This document shows positions 16,768-26,322 of a stretch of DNA of 64,000 nucleotides, piece after piece (position 1 is the first letter of the stretch; every line of letters starts with the position of its first letter). The DNA comes from an uncultured Litoreibacter sp. (lineage in GTDB: Bacteria; Pseudomonadota; Alphaproteobacteria; Rhodobacterales; Rhodobacteraceae). The notes beneath the pieces were generated by a model. It was given only the letters and a program-made list of their open reading frames with translations, searched no databases and had not been told where the DNA came from. Location of the stretch: positions 806,001 through 870,000 of the forward strand of contig CANLVO010000001.1 in NCBI GenBank assembly GCA_947494645.1, in the 5' to 3' direction. The position numbers and the translations under genes were made by a program.

Positions 16768-18818
16768 CCCCGCGCTTTGGCCAAGGCGTCAAGCACGCTT
16801 TCCTTGCTCAACAGCTCAGGCAAGGCGATGCCGTCAGGGGCGCCCGGACCGTAGACGATGTTGAACGGAATGCCGTAGCGCCCATGCTTCTTGAGATAGC
16901 TCAGGATGGTCTCATCAGGCCGGGTCCAGTCGCCGATCATCGGCGTGACATCGTCGGCCCCAAGCGCCTCCACGATGGCGTCGCGGTCTAGCACAAGTGA
17001 TTTGTTGGCCTTGCACGTGAGGCACCAATCAGCGGTGATATCGACAAAGACAATTTGACCTGAATTCACTTCCGCCGCGATCTGCTCTGGCGCGAATGTC
17101 ACCCAATCAGAGCTGCCCGCCATCGCAGTTGGTGCGGGGGCTGTGGTCACCATCGGGACAATCAACGCCGCTGCTGCCAGACCCGCGATTGCAAGCGGGC
17201 GGGCTTTTGACCAGAAGGCCAACACAGCAAGCATGCCCAGCAGGAAAAGGGCGATCAGCGCTGTCGCCGTGCCGCCGGTCACACCCAGGATGACGCTCAA
17301 CAGCCAGACTGCGGTGCCCAGCAGCAAAAGCCCCATGATGAAGCGGACCTTGTTCATCCAAGCGCCCGGTTTGGGCAGGGCCCGCACCGCCTGCGGCCAA
17401 AGGGCCACCAGCAGATAGGGCAGCGCGAGCCCGAGCCCGAGCGCCGTGAAGATCACCAGCACCTGCATGGCAGAGCCCGCCAGTGCAAAGGTGATCGAGG
17501 TGCCAAGAAAGGGTGCCGAACAGGGCGTCGCCAAAACGGCAGCCAGCGCCCCCGTCCAGAAATCGCCGCCCAGCCCTTTGGAAGCGCCATTGCCAGCCAT
17601 CTTGGTGTTCCAGCTTTGTGGCAGATTGATTTCGAACAGGCCAAAGAGATTGGCGGCAAACAACGTCACGATGGTGACCATCACCGTCAGGAAATACGGG
17701 TTCTGGAACTGGATGCCCCAGCCGATTGAGCCGCCACCCGCGCGGATTGCCAGCAGCACCAAGGCCAGCGCCCACATGAATGACAAGACCCCAAGGGCGG
17801 ACATCAGGAAGCCTGCCCGCACCCGGCCCGGGCTCTGGTCGCGAGCCTTCAGCGCAGAGGCAAATTTGATCGTAAGGACCGGCAAGACGCAGGGCATCAC
17901 ATTGAGGATCACCCCGCCGATAAACGCCAAGAGGAAAAACCACGCCAGTCCGCTGCCCGCCGACGGCGCACTGATCCGGTCACCCAGCTCAGGTGCAAAG
18001 CTCGCGGCGCGGGCGCCATCTGTCACGACCAGTTGCAAGGGCGGCATAGTTTCAGGCGTGGCCAGAACGTCAAAGCGCACATGCGCGGTCTTTCCGCCGT
18101 TTGATAGAGCAATATCCGGTGGCCCAAAGCTCGCATCGAGCCCCATATCGGGGATCACCGACAGGTCGCGGAACGGCGTGTCACTCTCCACGACAACCTC
18201 AAGCATGCTCCGTTCGCTTTGCAACGCCGCGCTTGTAACCGCGATATCGCTCAGGTCAGACGCTACAGGCACCTTGGCAGCAGCCTCTGCAATCAACGCC
18301 CCTGCGTCGCGGTCGATCTGGATGCCTTTGGGCAGTACCATCGACAAGGTGAACAGCTCCGGCACGCAGATTTCTGCGCAGACCAGCATGTTGATGTCTG
18401 TCTTCAAGATCAGGTCGTCGCCGGGAGTGTCCAGCGCAAGGCGCAACGGAAAGGTAACGGCGCTTTCATAGCCGTAATTCTCGATCTCGAATGCCGAGAA
18501 ACGTTTGGGCGCGGGCCATAGCAGCTCGTGGTCGGACAGGTTGACGGAGCCGGACCAGTCCAGCTCCATCGGGTAGCCGACAGCGCCCGGCGCGCGCCAA
18601 TAGGTTTTCCAACCCTCGGCCAGCGTCACTTCAATTGCTGCAGAAATGCTTTTGGCTTCCGGGGCCACGCCGTTTTCTGCCGTGATCAGGCGCGCGGTGA
18701 TACGGTCGCTCACGTATGCAGGCGAGCTGCCAGCATGTGCCGTCACAGCTGTCACCAAGAGGCACAGCATCAAGCAAAGACGCGCGAACAGGTGGCTGAG
18801 GCGGGGCAGGTGCATCAT
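16764..18818 (-). CDS. DsbD/ScsB-family thiol:disulfide interchange reductase
   Basis: The product is about 684 residues from the ATG at 18818 (MMHLPRLS..., followed by a good signal sequence). ATG 18851 and longer starts are possible. Domains in order: signal peptide, a periplasmic beta domain with the Cys pair VCAEICVPE, an eight-helix transmembrane domain with cysteines in NVMPCVLPVLTIK and ATPCSAPFLG, and a C-terminal thioredoxin domain with ADWCLTCKANK. Electrons pass from cytoplasmic thioredoxin to periplasmic acceptors. The long N-terminal domain resembles ScsB more than classical DsbD. It converges with ccmI and diverges from the DsbA-like gene, so CcmG and the DsbA-like protein are likely partners. 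Confidence 0.9.
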   Translation of the reverse strand: MMHLPRLSHLFARLCLMLCLLVTAVTAHAGSSPAYVSDRITARLITAENGVAPEAKSISAAIEVTLAEGWKTYWRAPGAVGYPMELDWSGSVNLSDHELLWPAPKRFSAFEIENYGYESAVTFPLRLALDTPGDDLILKTDINMLVCAEICVPELFTLSMVLPKGIQIDRDAGALIAEAAAKVPVASDLSDIAVTSAALQSERSMLEVVVESDTPFRDLSVIPDMGLDASFGPPDIALSNGGKTAHVRFDVLATPETMPPLQLVVTDGARAASFAPELGDRISAPSAGSGLAWFFLLAFIGGVILNVMPCVLPVLTIKFASALKARDQSPGRVRAGFLMSALGVLSFMWALALVLLAIRAGGGSIGWGIQFQNPYFLTVMVTIVTLFAANLFGLFEINLPQSWNTKMAGNGASKGLGGDFWTGALAAVLATPCSAPFLGTSITFALAGSAMQVLVIFTALGLGLALPYLLVALWPQAVRALPKPGAWMNKVRFIMGLLLLGTAVWLLSVILGVTGGTATALIALFLLGMLAVLAFWSKARPLAIAGLAAAALIVPMVTTAPAPTAMAGSSDWVTFAPEQIAAEVNSGQIVFVDITADWCLTCKANKSLVLDRDAIVEALGADDVTPMIGDWTRPDETILSYLKKHGRYGIPFNIVYGPGAPDGIALPELLSKESVLDALAKARG

Positions 18819-19031
18819 GCGAGGTCTCGACGGTCTCGTTGCAATGCGCATCAGATGCGCGGGGAGGGCTGTCTTGCGACAGGGTAGGTGGACCGTCAAT
18901 CAACATAGGCGTGAAGGCAAGAAATATAGGGGTATTTCACCGTCCTGTGATCACGTCTCGGTTTGACAATCGCGGGGCTAACCCGCAGGGTCGGCGCAAC
19001 TCAAATTCACGCCAACTCTGATAGGTTGCTC

Positions 19032-19754
19032 ATGTTCAAATTCGCCCTTTCTGCCGCAACCGCTTTGGCGTTGTGTTTGCCTGCATCTCTTCAGGCGCAA
19101 GAGCTGGACGAGGCTGCCGTGCGCGCCTTGGTGTTGGATACGATCCGCGAAAATCCCGAGATTATCCGCGAAGCCATCGAGCTGCTGCGCGAGCAGGAAG
19201 TGGCCGCGCAGGAAGCGGCCACCGCCGAAGCGCTGCAACGCCAGATCGGGGCGCTGCACAATGACCCAAACGCCGAAGTGCTGGGCAACCCGGATGGCGA
19301 CATCACCGTCGTGGAGTTCTTTGACTACAATTGCAGCTACTGCCGTCGGGTCTATCCGTCGGTCAAGGAACTGATTGAAGGCGATGACAACATCCGCGTC
19401 GTCATGCGCGAATGGCCGATCCTTGGCGAAGAAAGCGAATTTGCCGCCCGTGCCTCGCTCGCTGCACGCAACCAAGGCAAGTACGAAGAATTTCACAACG
19501 CAATGATGGCCAACCCGGGCCGTGCCTCGCAGGCCACTGTGCTCAGCGTGGCAGATGATCTGGGAATGGATGTCGAGGTACTGATGGCCGATATGCAAAG
19601 CGCCATCATCGACGCACATTTTGAGACCAGTCGGCAATTGGCGCAAGAGTTGGGCGTCAACGGCACCCCTGCATTCGTGTTCGAGGATCAACTGATCCCC
19701 GGCGCAATTGAACTGGACCAGATGCGCGATCTCGTGGCCGAGCTGCGCGGCTAA
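19032..19754 (+). CDS. DsbA/Com1-family periplasmic thiol oxidoreductase
   Basis: The ATG at 19032 gives 240 residues with a clean signal peptide (MFKFALSAATALALCLPASLQAQ). An N-terminal helical region rich in Glu/Ala (about 24-75) precedes the thioredoxin fold with active site FDYNCSYCRRVYP and cis-proline loop VNGTPAFV. The architecture matches the DsbA-family group (ScsC/Com1/BdbD-like) whose N-terminal extension mediates oligomerisation in some members. It sits divergent from the DsbD/ScsB-like reductase. A ScsB-ScsC-type isomerase pair is therefore plausible, although simple oxidase function is also possible. Confidence 0.9.
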   Translation: MFKFALSAATALALCLPASLQAQELDEAAVRALVLDTIRENPEIIREAIELLREQEVAAQEAATAEALQRQIGALHNDPNAEVLGNPDGDITVVEFFDYNCSYCRRVYPSVKELIEGDDNIRVVMREWPILGEESEFAARASLAARNQGKYEEFHNAMMANPGRASQATVLSVADDLGMDVEVLMADMQSAIIDAHFETSRQLAQELGVNGTPAFVFEDQLIPGAIELDQMRDLVAELRG

Positions 19755-19850
19755 GACGCGGTCATCGTTAACCTTTTAATCTAAGCCATCGCGGTCGCAA
19801 TGCCGCTTCTTGGCGGCAGGATCAGGGTGCATTCAGCCACTTAGCCAAGA

Positions 19851-19870
19851 AGGTTTCGTATGCGAAACCT
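19851..19870. terminator. Short hairpin between convergent genes
   Basis: AGGTTTCG-TATG-CGAAACCT forms a perfect 8-bp stem with a 4-base loop between the DsbA-like gene and the convergent phosphomutase gene. The following bases are CTTTAAAA on the plus strand, with no long T run. Terminator function is possible but not assured. Confidence 0.4.
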
Positions 19871-19909
19871 CTTTAAAACATAGGCAATAGGGCGATTTCT
19901 TAAGATTTG

Positions 19910-21271
19910 TCAGGCGCTGGTGATCAAGGCGCTGATCTCCTCGACCTTTGCCTTCAACAGGTTGCGGTCGCCCTTGGTCTCTACGTTCAGGCGCAGCACC
20001 GGTTCAGTGTTGGACTGACGCAGGTTCACCCGCCAGTCGCCCATATCAAGCGACACGCCGTCCAGCCGGTCGACGTCCTTGGCTTGCGCAGTATAAGCCG
20101 CCTCAAACGCGTCGATGGCAGGCTGTTTGTCGGCCAGTTTGAAATTGATCTCTCCCGAGGACGGGAAGCGCGCCTGCATGTCGGCCACCAGATCAGACAG
20201 GGTCCGACCGGTGCGGCACATGTGTTCGGCCACCAAAAGCCACGGGATCATGCCGCTGTCGCAATACATGAAGTCGCGGAAATAGTGATGCGCCGACATC
20301 TCGCCGCCATAGACCGCGTCCACTTCGCGCATTTTCGCTTTGATATGAGAATGCCCGGACTGAGAGACCACAGCCTCCCCGTCGCCGCTCGCCACAAGGT
20401 CCAGTAGCGCCCAGATCACACGCGGGTCGTGGATGATCTTGGCACCGGGGTATTTTGGCAAGAAGGCGGAGGCCAGAAGCCCAACAACATACTCGCCATC
20501 CACAAAGGCGCCGGTTTCGTCAAAGAAGAAGCAGCGGTCAAAGTCGCCGTCCCACGCCACACCCATTGCAGCGCCTTCCGCAATCACGCGCTCAGCGGTT
20601 TGCGAGCGGTTTTCAGGCAATAGCGGGTTGGGGATGCCGTTTGGAAAGCCTCCATCGGGCGCGTGGTTGTGCCGGATGAACTCAAACGGTGCGCCTGCCT
20701 TGGCCAGCTTGTCCGCGATCACATCAAAGGACGGCCCGGCCACCCCATTGCCGGCATTGACGACGATCTTCATCGGTTTCAGCGCATCCATGTCGACAAA
20801 GGAAACAACACGCTCCGCATAGGCGTCGCGCGGGTCCTGCTTGGTGTAGCTGCCCTGTTCTTTGATGTCGCCAAAGGCGTCATGCTCACACAGAATAGAG
20901 ATATCGCCCAAACCATCTGCAGCTGAAATAGGGCGGGAGCCCTCCCGCACCATTTTGATGCCGTTATAGTCAATCGGGTTGTGGGACGCAGTCACCATCA
21001 ACCCGCCGCCGGCATTTAGATGCGTGGTCGCGAAATAGACCTCTTCCGTGCCGCAAAGACCAATGTCGATCACGTCAACACCTTCGTCCCGCAGACCTCT
21101 GGACAGGGCCTCAGCCAATTCAGGCGATGTGGGGCGCACGTCATAACCAATCACGACGGTCCCAGGCGTCATGGCGATCGCAAAGCCGCGTCCGATCTTG
21201 TAGGCGATATCGGTGTTGAGCTCTTCACCCAGTTTGCCGCGTACGTCGTAGCTTTTGAAACAGCTTAGCAT
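19910..21271 (-). CDS. manB: Phosphomannomutase/phosphoglucomutase
   Basis: The start is ATG 21271 with AAGGAA about ten bases upstream, giving 453 residues; a TTG nine bases earlier is not favoured. Alpha-D-phosphohexomutase motifs are SYDVRGKLG at the N-terminus, the phosphoserine loop MVTASHNPIDYNGIK (about 96-110), the metal-binding loop WDGDFDRCFF (about 240), the sugar-binding GGEMSAHHYFRD, and the phosphate-binding RQSNTEPVLRLNVE. It interconverts 6-phospho and 1-phospho mannose or glucose for GDP-mannose or polysaccharide synthesis. It is monocistronic or loosely follows puuE, 132 bp away on the same strand. Confidence 0.93.
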   Translation of the reverse strand: MLSCFKSYDVRGKLGEELNTDIAYKIGRGFAIAMTPGTVVIGYDVRPTSPELAEALSRGLRDEGVDVIDIGLCGTEEVYFATTHLNAGGGLMVTASHNPIDYNGIKMVREGSRPISAADGLGDISILCEHDAFGDIKEQGSYTKQDPRDAYAERVVSFVDMDALKPMKIVVNAGNGVAGPSFDVIADKLAKAGAPFEFIRHNHAPDGGFPNGIPNPLLPENRSQTAERVIAEGAAMGVAWDGDFDRCFFFDETGAFVDGEYVVGLLASAFLPKYPGAKIIHDPRVIWALLDLVASGDGEAVVSQSGHSHIKAKMREVDAVYGGEMSAHHYFRDFMYCDSGMIPWLLVAEHMCRTGRTLSDLVADMQARFPSSGEINFKLADKQPAIDAFEAAYTAQAKDVDRLDGVSLDMGDWRVNLRQSNTEPVLRLNVETKGDRNLLKAKVEEISALITSA

Positions 21272-21403
21272 GTCACACAATTCCTTGTTATCTGGCCCGC
21301 GTCATTCGACGTCTGCCTAACCGTGATTCTGGACAAAACCAAGGCGCTGAGACACGAAAAACTCCCCGCGTTTCGTAGCTGCTATAATCCGACGTCCTTA
21401 TGG

Positions 21404-22819
21404 CTAAGCGTCCGGGAGCATGTCGGTGAGGCGGTGAAAGGCGATACGTTCCACCTGCGTGCAGGCCTCTTGGAACTCATCCTCGCTGGTGTTGTTGATA
21501 CGCCGCAGAAAGGCTTTCATGATCGAGGCCTTGGTGTTGTCACGCACAGCAATGATGAACGGAAAGCCATGCTTGGTGATGTAATCCTCGTTCATCTGGG
21601 TGAACGTGGCCCGTTCCGCATCTGTCAGCGCGTCCAGCCCGGCGGAGGCCTGCTCTGATGCGCTTTCCTTGGTCAGGCGTTTGGCCGCCGCCAACTTGCC
21701 TGCGAGGTCCGGGTGGGCATCCAGAACTTCAAGTCGGTCCGCAGACGGGGCTGCGCGAAACACGCGGACCATTGCCGCATGAAGCCCGGCGGCACTGTCG
21801 TGAGCGGGGCCTAACTCGAGATCCCAGGCACGTTCTGCGACCCATGGGGAGTGCTCGAAGACGCCGCCGTAAGTCTCTGTGAAAGTTTGCTTTTCCATCA
21901 GTGAAGGTCGCGTTCGTGGGGCAGGGGGATGGGTCTTGCGCCAATGATCTGCGATCTCTTCGCGGGTGGCGAACCACACGCCCTCGTGGCCGCGCACATA
22001 ATCGAGAAACCGCCGCAAGGCTTGAACGCGTCCGGGGCGGCCCACAAGGCGGCAATGCAGCCCGACGGACATCATCTTGGGCGCACCGTCCACGCCCTCC
22101 GCATAAAGCGCATCAAAGCTGTCGCGCAGATAGGTTTCGAACTGATCGCCCGAATTGAATCCTTGCGGGGTGGCAAAGCGCATGTCGTTGCAATCGAGCG
22201 TATAGGGCACCACCAGCTGATCATGCCTGCCGATCCGCTCATAGTACGGCAGGTCGTCGGCGTAGCTGTCGGCGCAATAGGCAAAGCCGCCTTCTTCTGC
22301 CACCAGCTTCAACGTGTGGTCGGAGCACCGGCCCGTATACCAGCCGCGTGGCCGCTCGCCTGTCACCTCGCGGTGCAGGGCGATGGCCTGTTGCAGGTGG
22401 TCGCGTTCCTCGTCTTCTGTGAAGTCCTTGTACTCAATCCATTTCAGCCCGTGGCTGGCAATCTCCCACTGCGCCTCCTGCATGGCAGCGACCTGTTCGG
22501 GCGAGCGGGCCAAGGCGGTGGCGACACCGTAAACGGTAATGGGGAGGTCCTTGAGCAAACGATGCAAACGCCAGAACCCGGCGCGGGCACCGTATTCATA
22601 GATCGATTCCATGTTCCAATGCCGCTGCGCATCCCAAGCACTCGCCCCTACGATCTCTGACAAGAACGCCTCGGAAGCTTTGTCGCCATGCAGGATGTTG
22701 TTCTCGCCACCTTCTTCGTAGTTCATCACGATCTGGACGGCGATTTTCGCGCCATTGGGCCAGCTGGGATCAGGCGGGGTCGGGCCGTAGCCGCGCATAT
22801 CACGGGGGTATCTGTTCAT
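21404..22819 (-). CDS. puuE: Fused allantoinase PuuE / OHCU decarboxylase UraD
   Basis: The 471-residue fusion starts at MNRYPRDMRGYG. The N-terminal part (about 1-300) is a cofactor-independent allantoinase of the polysaccharide-deacetylase fold: NYEEGGENN, REYGAR-like YEYGARAGFWR, ASHGLKWIEY, TGRCSDHTLKL. The C-terminal part (about 310-471) is OHCU decarboxylase: FTETYGGVFEHSPWVAERAW, LDAHPDLAGKLA and ITKHGFPFIIAVRDNTKASI with the catalytic His region. Together they convert OHCU to allantoin and allantoin to allantoate in uric acid breakdown. The fusion of consecutive steps is known in alphaproteobacteria. Other purine-degradation genes are not in view on this side. Confidence 0.93.
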   Translation of the reverse strand: MNRYPRDMRGYGPTPPDPSWPNGAKIAVQIVMNYEEGGENNILHGDKASEAFLSEIVGASAWDAQRHWNMESIYEYGARAGFWRLHRLLKDLPITVYGVATALARSPEQVAAMQEAQWEIASHGLKWIEYKDFTEDEERDHLQQAIALHREVTGERPRGWYTGRCSDHTLKLVAEEGGFAYCADSYADDLPYYERIGRHDQLVVPYTLDCNDMRFATPQGFNSGDQFETYLRDSFDALYAEGVDGAPKMMSVGLHCRLVGRPGRVQALRRFLDYVRGHEGVWFATREEIADHWRKTHPPAPRTRPSLMEKQTFTETYGGVFEHSPWVAERAWDLELGPAHDSAAGLHAAMVRVFRAAPSADRLEVLDAHPDLAGKLAAAKRLTKESASEQASAGLDALTDAERATFTQMNEDYITKHGFPFIIAVRDNTKASIMKAFLRRINNTSEDEFQEACTQVERIAFHRLTDMLPDA

Positions 22820-22858
22820 GGGCGTAGCTTTAGGCAAAACCGACAGTCTGGCAAAGCC

Positions 22859-23677
22859 CTAAGCTGTGCGCGCCGCCCACGACACCTTCAAAAATGTCAG
22901 AACAAACAGCGCGGACAGGATCAAAACAATCGTTGGCGCAGGGGCGCTGTCTATGAAGAAGCTCAGATAGATGCCTGAAAAGCTTGAAAAAACGGCTACG
23001 CTAACTGCAGCAAAGAGCATCTGACCGAAGCGCCGGGTGATCAGGAAAGCCACAGCGCCGGGGCCGACAAGGAAAGCAATTGCCAGGATGATGCCAACCG
23101 CTTTCAATGCGGCCACCACGGTCAGGGAAATGATCGCCAAGAGGCCGAAATGCAGCCAGCGGACATTGAGGCCCAAGGCGCGGGCTTGCTGCTCATCAAA
23201 GGCATGCAGCAACAAATCGCGCCAGAACACGAGCAGCAGAATGGTAACGCCCACCGCAATCACGCCGGTGAGCCAAAGATCCGTAGGCCCCACGCCCAGC
23301 ATGTTGCCAAAGAGGATATGATCTAGATGCACGTCGCTCTCAACCTTGGTGTAAAGAACGATGCCCAGCCCGAACATTGCAGAGAACACAACGCCCATCA
23401 CCGTGTCGCGTTTCACGCGGGAATTCTCGTCAATCCAGCCGGTTAGCAAGGCACACGCCATGCCCGCCACGAAAGCCCCGATCACCAGAGGGATGCCGAT
23501 CACATAGGCGATGACCACACCCGGCAGCACCGCGTGGCTGATGGCGTCGCCCATTAGGGACCAGCCTTTCAGAACAAGAAAGCAGGACAAAAGCGCTGCA
23601 GGCACGGCCAGCATCATCGTGATGACGAAGGCGTCTCGCATGAAGGGGAATTGGAAGGGCAGAAGCAGGTCTTCCAT
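22859..23677 (-). CDS. sitD: Manganese/zinc ABC transporter permease SitD
   Basis: The 272-residue integral membrane protein of the ABC-3 family has about eight helices and the conserved LMGDAISHAVLPGVVIAYVIGIPLVIGAF segment, a family hallmark. The ATG overlaps the preceding sitC stop (TGATG); a GTG one codon earlier is possible. It forms the channel with SitC, is energised by SitB, and is fed by SitA. It is the last gene of the sitABCD operon. Confidence 0.9.
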   Translation of the reverse strand: MEDLLLPFQFPFMRDAFVITMMLAVPAALLSCFLVLKGWSLMGDAISHAVLPGVVIAYVIGIPLVIGAFVAGMACALLTGWIDENSRVKRDTVMGVVFSAMFGLGIVLYTKVESDVHLDHILFGNMLGVGPTDLWLTGVIAVGVTILLLVFWRDLLLHAFDEQQARALGLNVRWLHFGLLAIISLTVVAALKAVGIILAIAFLVGPGAVAFLITRRFGQMLFAAVSVAVFSSFSGIYLSFFIDSAPAPTIVLILSALFVLTFLKVSWAARTA

Positions 23678-24522
23678 CACGCGGCCTCCCCCGCGCGTTT
23701 GCGGGAGGCGAGCATGCCGTGTTTTGGCGCGAACAGGAAGGCCAGCCCGAAGACCACGGCCTGCAGGCAGACGATGACGCCGCCCGTGGCCCCGTCAAGA
23801 AAATAGCTGATATAGGCGCCAAAGAACGAGGTCAGGGCGCCAATGGCCACGGATACCATCAGCAGGCGCGGGAAGCGGTCTGTCAGCAGATATGCGGTGG
23901 CACCGGGGGTGACCACCATAGCGATCACCAGAAACGCGCCGACGGTCTGCAGGGCGGCCACGGTGCAGGCGCTGAGCAGGGTGAAGAACAGCAGCTTTAG
24001 CCGGTCCGGGTTCAAGCCAATGGACCGAGCGTGGCTTTCGTCGAAGAAGGTGACCATCAGGTCTTTCCACTTGACCAGCAGGATGCCCAGCGACACGAAC
24101 CCGATCAGCGCCAGCTGGATGATGTCTGATGGGGAGATCGCAAGGATGTTGCCAAGGATAATGGTCTGAATGTTGATCGAGCTAGGCGACAGCGACACCA
24201 TGAATAGGCCCAGCCCAAAAAACGAGGTGAAGATCAGGCCTATTATGGCGTCTTCCTTTAGCCCCGTGCGCTGGTTCAGAAACAGCATCGCGGCCCCAGC
24301 CAAACCGCCCGCGAAGAACGCACCCAAGGCAAAGGGCAGCCCCAGCATATAGGCCCCGGCGACACCCGGAACGATGGAGTGAGACAGCGCGTCGCCGATT
24401 AAAGACCAGCCCTTAAGCATCAGATATGCCGACAAAAAAGCGCAAACGGCCCCGACCAAAGCAGAGACCCACATCGCGTTGAGCATGTAGCTATAGGCGA
24501 AGGGCTCAAGAAGCGTCTGCAT
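23677..24522 (-). CDS. sitC: Manganese/zinc ABC transporter permease SitC
   Basis: The 281-residue ABC-3 family permease is recognised by [34 protein letters not shown] and a Q/E-rich helix pattern. The start at 24522 has AAGAGG nine bases upstream and overlaps the sitB end by 17 bases; ATG 24540 is an alternative. It pairs with SitD, with which it shares the GD-A-SH motif. Its role is inner-membrane translocation of Mn(II), possibly also Zn or Fe. Confidence 0.9.
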   Translation of the reverse strand: MQTLLEPFAYSYMLNAMWVSALVGAVCAFLSAYLMLKGWSLIGDALSHSIVPGVAGAYMLGLPFALGAFFAGGLAGAAMLFLNQRTGLKEDAIIGLIFTSFFGLGLFMVSLSPSSINIQTIILGNILAISPSDIIQLALIGFVSLGILLVKWKDLMVTFFDESHARSIGLNPDRLKLLFFTLLSACTVAALQTVGAFLVIAMVVTPGATAYLLTDRFPRLLMVSVAIGALTSFFGAYISYFLDGATGGVIVCLQAVVFGLAFLFAPKHGMLASRKRAGEAA

Positions 24523-25378
24523 CGCTCTTTTCCTCTTCATCCTCGTCGTGATGATCGTAAATCACGAAAGGCCGCTCGTCGTCGGAGATGACAGTCAGAC
24601 GGCGCTTATCCTCGTCATCATCATGCAGATCGGCACCTTGCATCACGAAGTGCCGCAGCACGCCGCCAAAGGCGCGTTCGAGGTTTTTGGAGGTGAAGAT
24701 CTCCTCCGTCGGGCCATGGGCCAGCACGGTGCCCTTGATCAAAATGGTGCGATCGCAAAACTCGGGGACGGAGCCAAGGTTATGGGTCGAGACCAGCATC
24801 ACCCGCCCTTCGTCACGCATGGCGCGCAACAGGTCGATGATCTCGTCCTCGGTCTGCACGTCAACGCCGGTAAAGGGCTCATCAAGCAAGATCACCCGGC
24901 TGTCTTGCGCCAAGGCGCGTGCCAGAAAGACGCGTTTTTTCTGTCCACCGGACAATTCGCCAATTTGGCGTTTGCGAAATTCGGACATGCCGACGCGGTC
25001 CAGTGCTTCTTCGACTGCGCGGTGGTCGGCAGGCTTCGCGATGCGCAAAAAGCCCATATGGCCGTAGCGGCCCATCATCACCACGTCTTCGACCAGTACC
25101 GGGAAGGACCAATCAACCTCCTCCGCTTGAGGAACGTAGGCTACCACATTGCTTTTCAACGCATCTTTGACGCTGCCGCCCAGCACGCTGATCTCGCCGG
25201 AGGCTGTCGGCACAAAACCCATGATCGCCTTGAAGAGCGTCGATTTACCCGAGCCGTTCACGCCCACGAGGGCCGCAATCGTACCGGTGGGCAGCTCAAA
25301 TGAGGCGTCGCGCAGCGCAGTGTGACCGTTGCGGTAGGTGACGGTGATGTCGCGCGCGATCAGGCCAGGTTGGCTCAC
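24506..25378 (-). CDS. sitB: Manganese/zinc ABC transporter ATP-binding protein SitB
   Basis: The 290-residue ATPase begins at a GTG overlapping the sitA stop (GTGA). It has Walker [10 protein letters not shown] (about 38-46), Q-loop [10 protein letters not shown], signature [16 protein letters not shown], Walker [13 protein letters not shown] and switch His STHNLG. Unusually, the last 45 residues are an acidic, His-containing tail ([27 protein letters not shown]) that could bind metal in the cytoplasm. The gene order sitABCD matches alphaproteobacterial manganese importers. Confidence 0.92.
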   Translation of the reverse strand: MSQPGLIARDITVTYRNGHTALRDASFELPTGTIAALVGVNGSGKSTLFKAIMGFVPTASGEISVLGGSVKDALKSNVVAYVPQAEEVDWSFPVLVEDVVMMGRYGHMGFLRIAKPADHRAVEEALDRVGMSEFRKRQIGELSGGQKKRVFLARALAQDSRVILLDEPFTGVDVQTEDEIIDLLRAMRDEGRVMLVSTHNLGSVPEFCDRTILIKGTVLAHGPTEEIFTSKNLERAFGGVLRHFVMQGADLHDDDEDKRRLTVISDDERPFVIYDHHDEDEEEKSDADAS

Positions 25379-26250
25379 TTGGTCAACCCTTCAGCGATGA
25401 TGCTGACGGTTTCACGCAGCAAGTCGAGATAGGTGGGGACCGGGCCGTCTTCAGCGCTGAGACTGTCGACATAAAGCGCGCCGCCATAGCGCGCACCAGT
25501 TTCTCGTGCGACCTGTTCAGCCGGATCAGAAGAGACGGTCGATTCCGAGAAAACCACCTTGATATTGTTGGCCCGTACCGTGTCGATGACGTTGCGAACC
25601 TGGCTGGGCGTGCCTTGCTGATCGGCGTTGATTGGCCAGAGATACAGCTCTTTCAGCCTCAAATCCCGTGCGAGGTAGGAAAACGCGCCCTCTGAGGTGA
25701 CCAGCCAGCGTTCTTCCTCCGGCACCGCGGCGAGCGCTTCTTTCAAGGGGCCAAGCTCCGCAAGAATACGGGCCTTATAGGCCTCGCCATTGGCGCGGTA
25801 GGTGTCACCATTCTCTGGGTCATGCTCGGCAAAAGCGGCAACGATGTTATCGACATAGATTTGCGCCGCATCGACCGACATCCAGGCATGTGGGTTGGGC
25901 TTGCCGTTATAGGGGCCTTGGGTGATGCCCATCGGCTCCACCCCTTCGGAGACGACGGCAGAGGGCACATCGCGCAGATTGCGGAAAAACTGCTCGAACC
26001 ACAGCTCAAGGTTCAGCCCGTTCCACAGGATGAGGTCAGCATCCTGCGCCTTGACGATATCGCGCGGGGTGGGGGCGTAGTTGTGAATTTCAGCGCCGGG
26101 CTTTGTGATGCTTTCGACCACCGCAACGTCACCGGCCACGTTGCGGGCCATGTCGGCAATCACGGTGAAGGTGGTAACGGCCTTGAATTTGTCCTCCGCA
26201 AGGGCGGGTGACCCAAAGGCCATAAGGGCGCATAGCATCAGATAACGCAT
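25375..26250 (-). CDS. sitA: Manganese/zinc ABC transporter substrate-binding protein SitA
   Basis: The 291-residue cluster A-I solute-binding protein has a short signal peptide ([18 protein letters not shown]). Expected metal ligands are the His of [13 protein letters not shown] (about 57), the His of NPHAWMS (about 123), a Glu in the FSEST region (about 235) and an Asp near VDSLS. The His/His/Glu/Asp set is typical of Mn/Fe binders, with no His-rich loop as in ZnuA. The protein delivers metal to SitCD. A Fur-type palindrome 38 bases upstream of the start supports metal-responsive control. Confidence 0.93.
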   Translation of the reverse strand: MRYLMLCALMAFGSPALAEDKFKAVTTFTVIADMARNVAGDVAVVESITKPGAEIHNYAPTPRDIVKAQDADLILWNGLNLELWFEQFFRNLRDVPSAVVSEGVEPMGITQGPYNGKPNPHAWMSVDAAQIYVDNIVAAFAEHDPENGDTYRANGEAYKARILAELGPLKEALAAVPEEERWLVTSEGAFSYLARDLRLKELYLWPINADQQGTPSQVRNVIDTVRANNIKVVFSESTVSSDPAEQVARETGARYGGALYVDSLSAEDGPVPTYLDLLRETVSIIAEGLTK

Positions 26251-26287
26251 GAAAAGACCTCAGATTGCGGGTTGTCTCCACACAATA

Positions 26288-26302
26288 TGAGAACGATTCT
26301 CA
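26288..26302. promoter_or_regulatory. Fur/Mur-type metal-regulator box upstream of sitA
   Basis: TGAGAA-CGA-TTCTCA is an exact 6-bp inverted repeat around three bases, the inner core of Fur-family boxes, in an AT-rich setting. It lies 38 bases upstream of sitA. In alphaproteobacteria the Fur homologue often acts as a manganese regulator (Mur) on sitABCD, so manganese repression is the likely mode. Confidence 0.7.
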
Positions 26303-26322
26303 ATAAGTCAATCTAGATGCGA

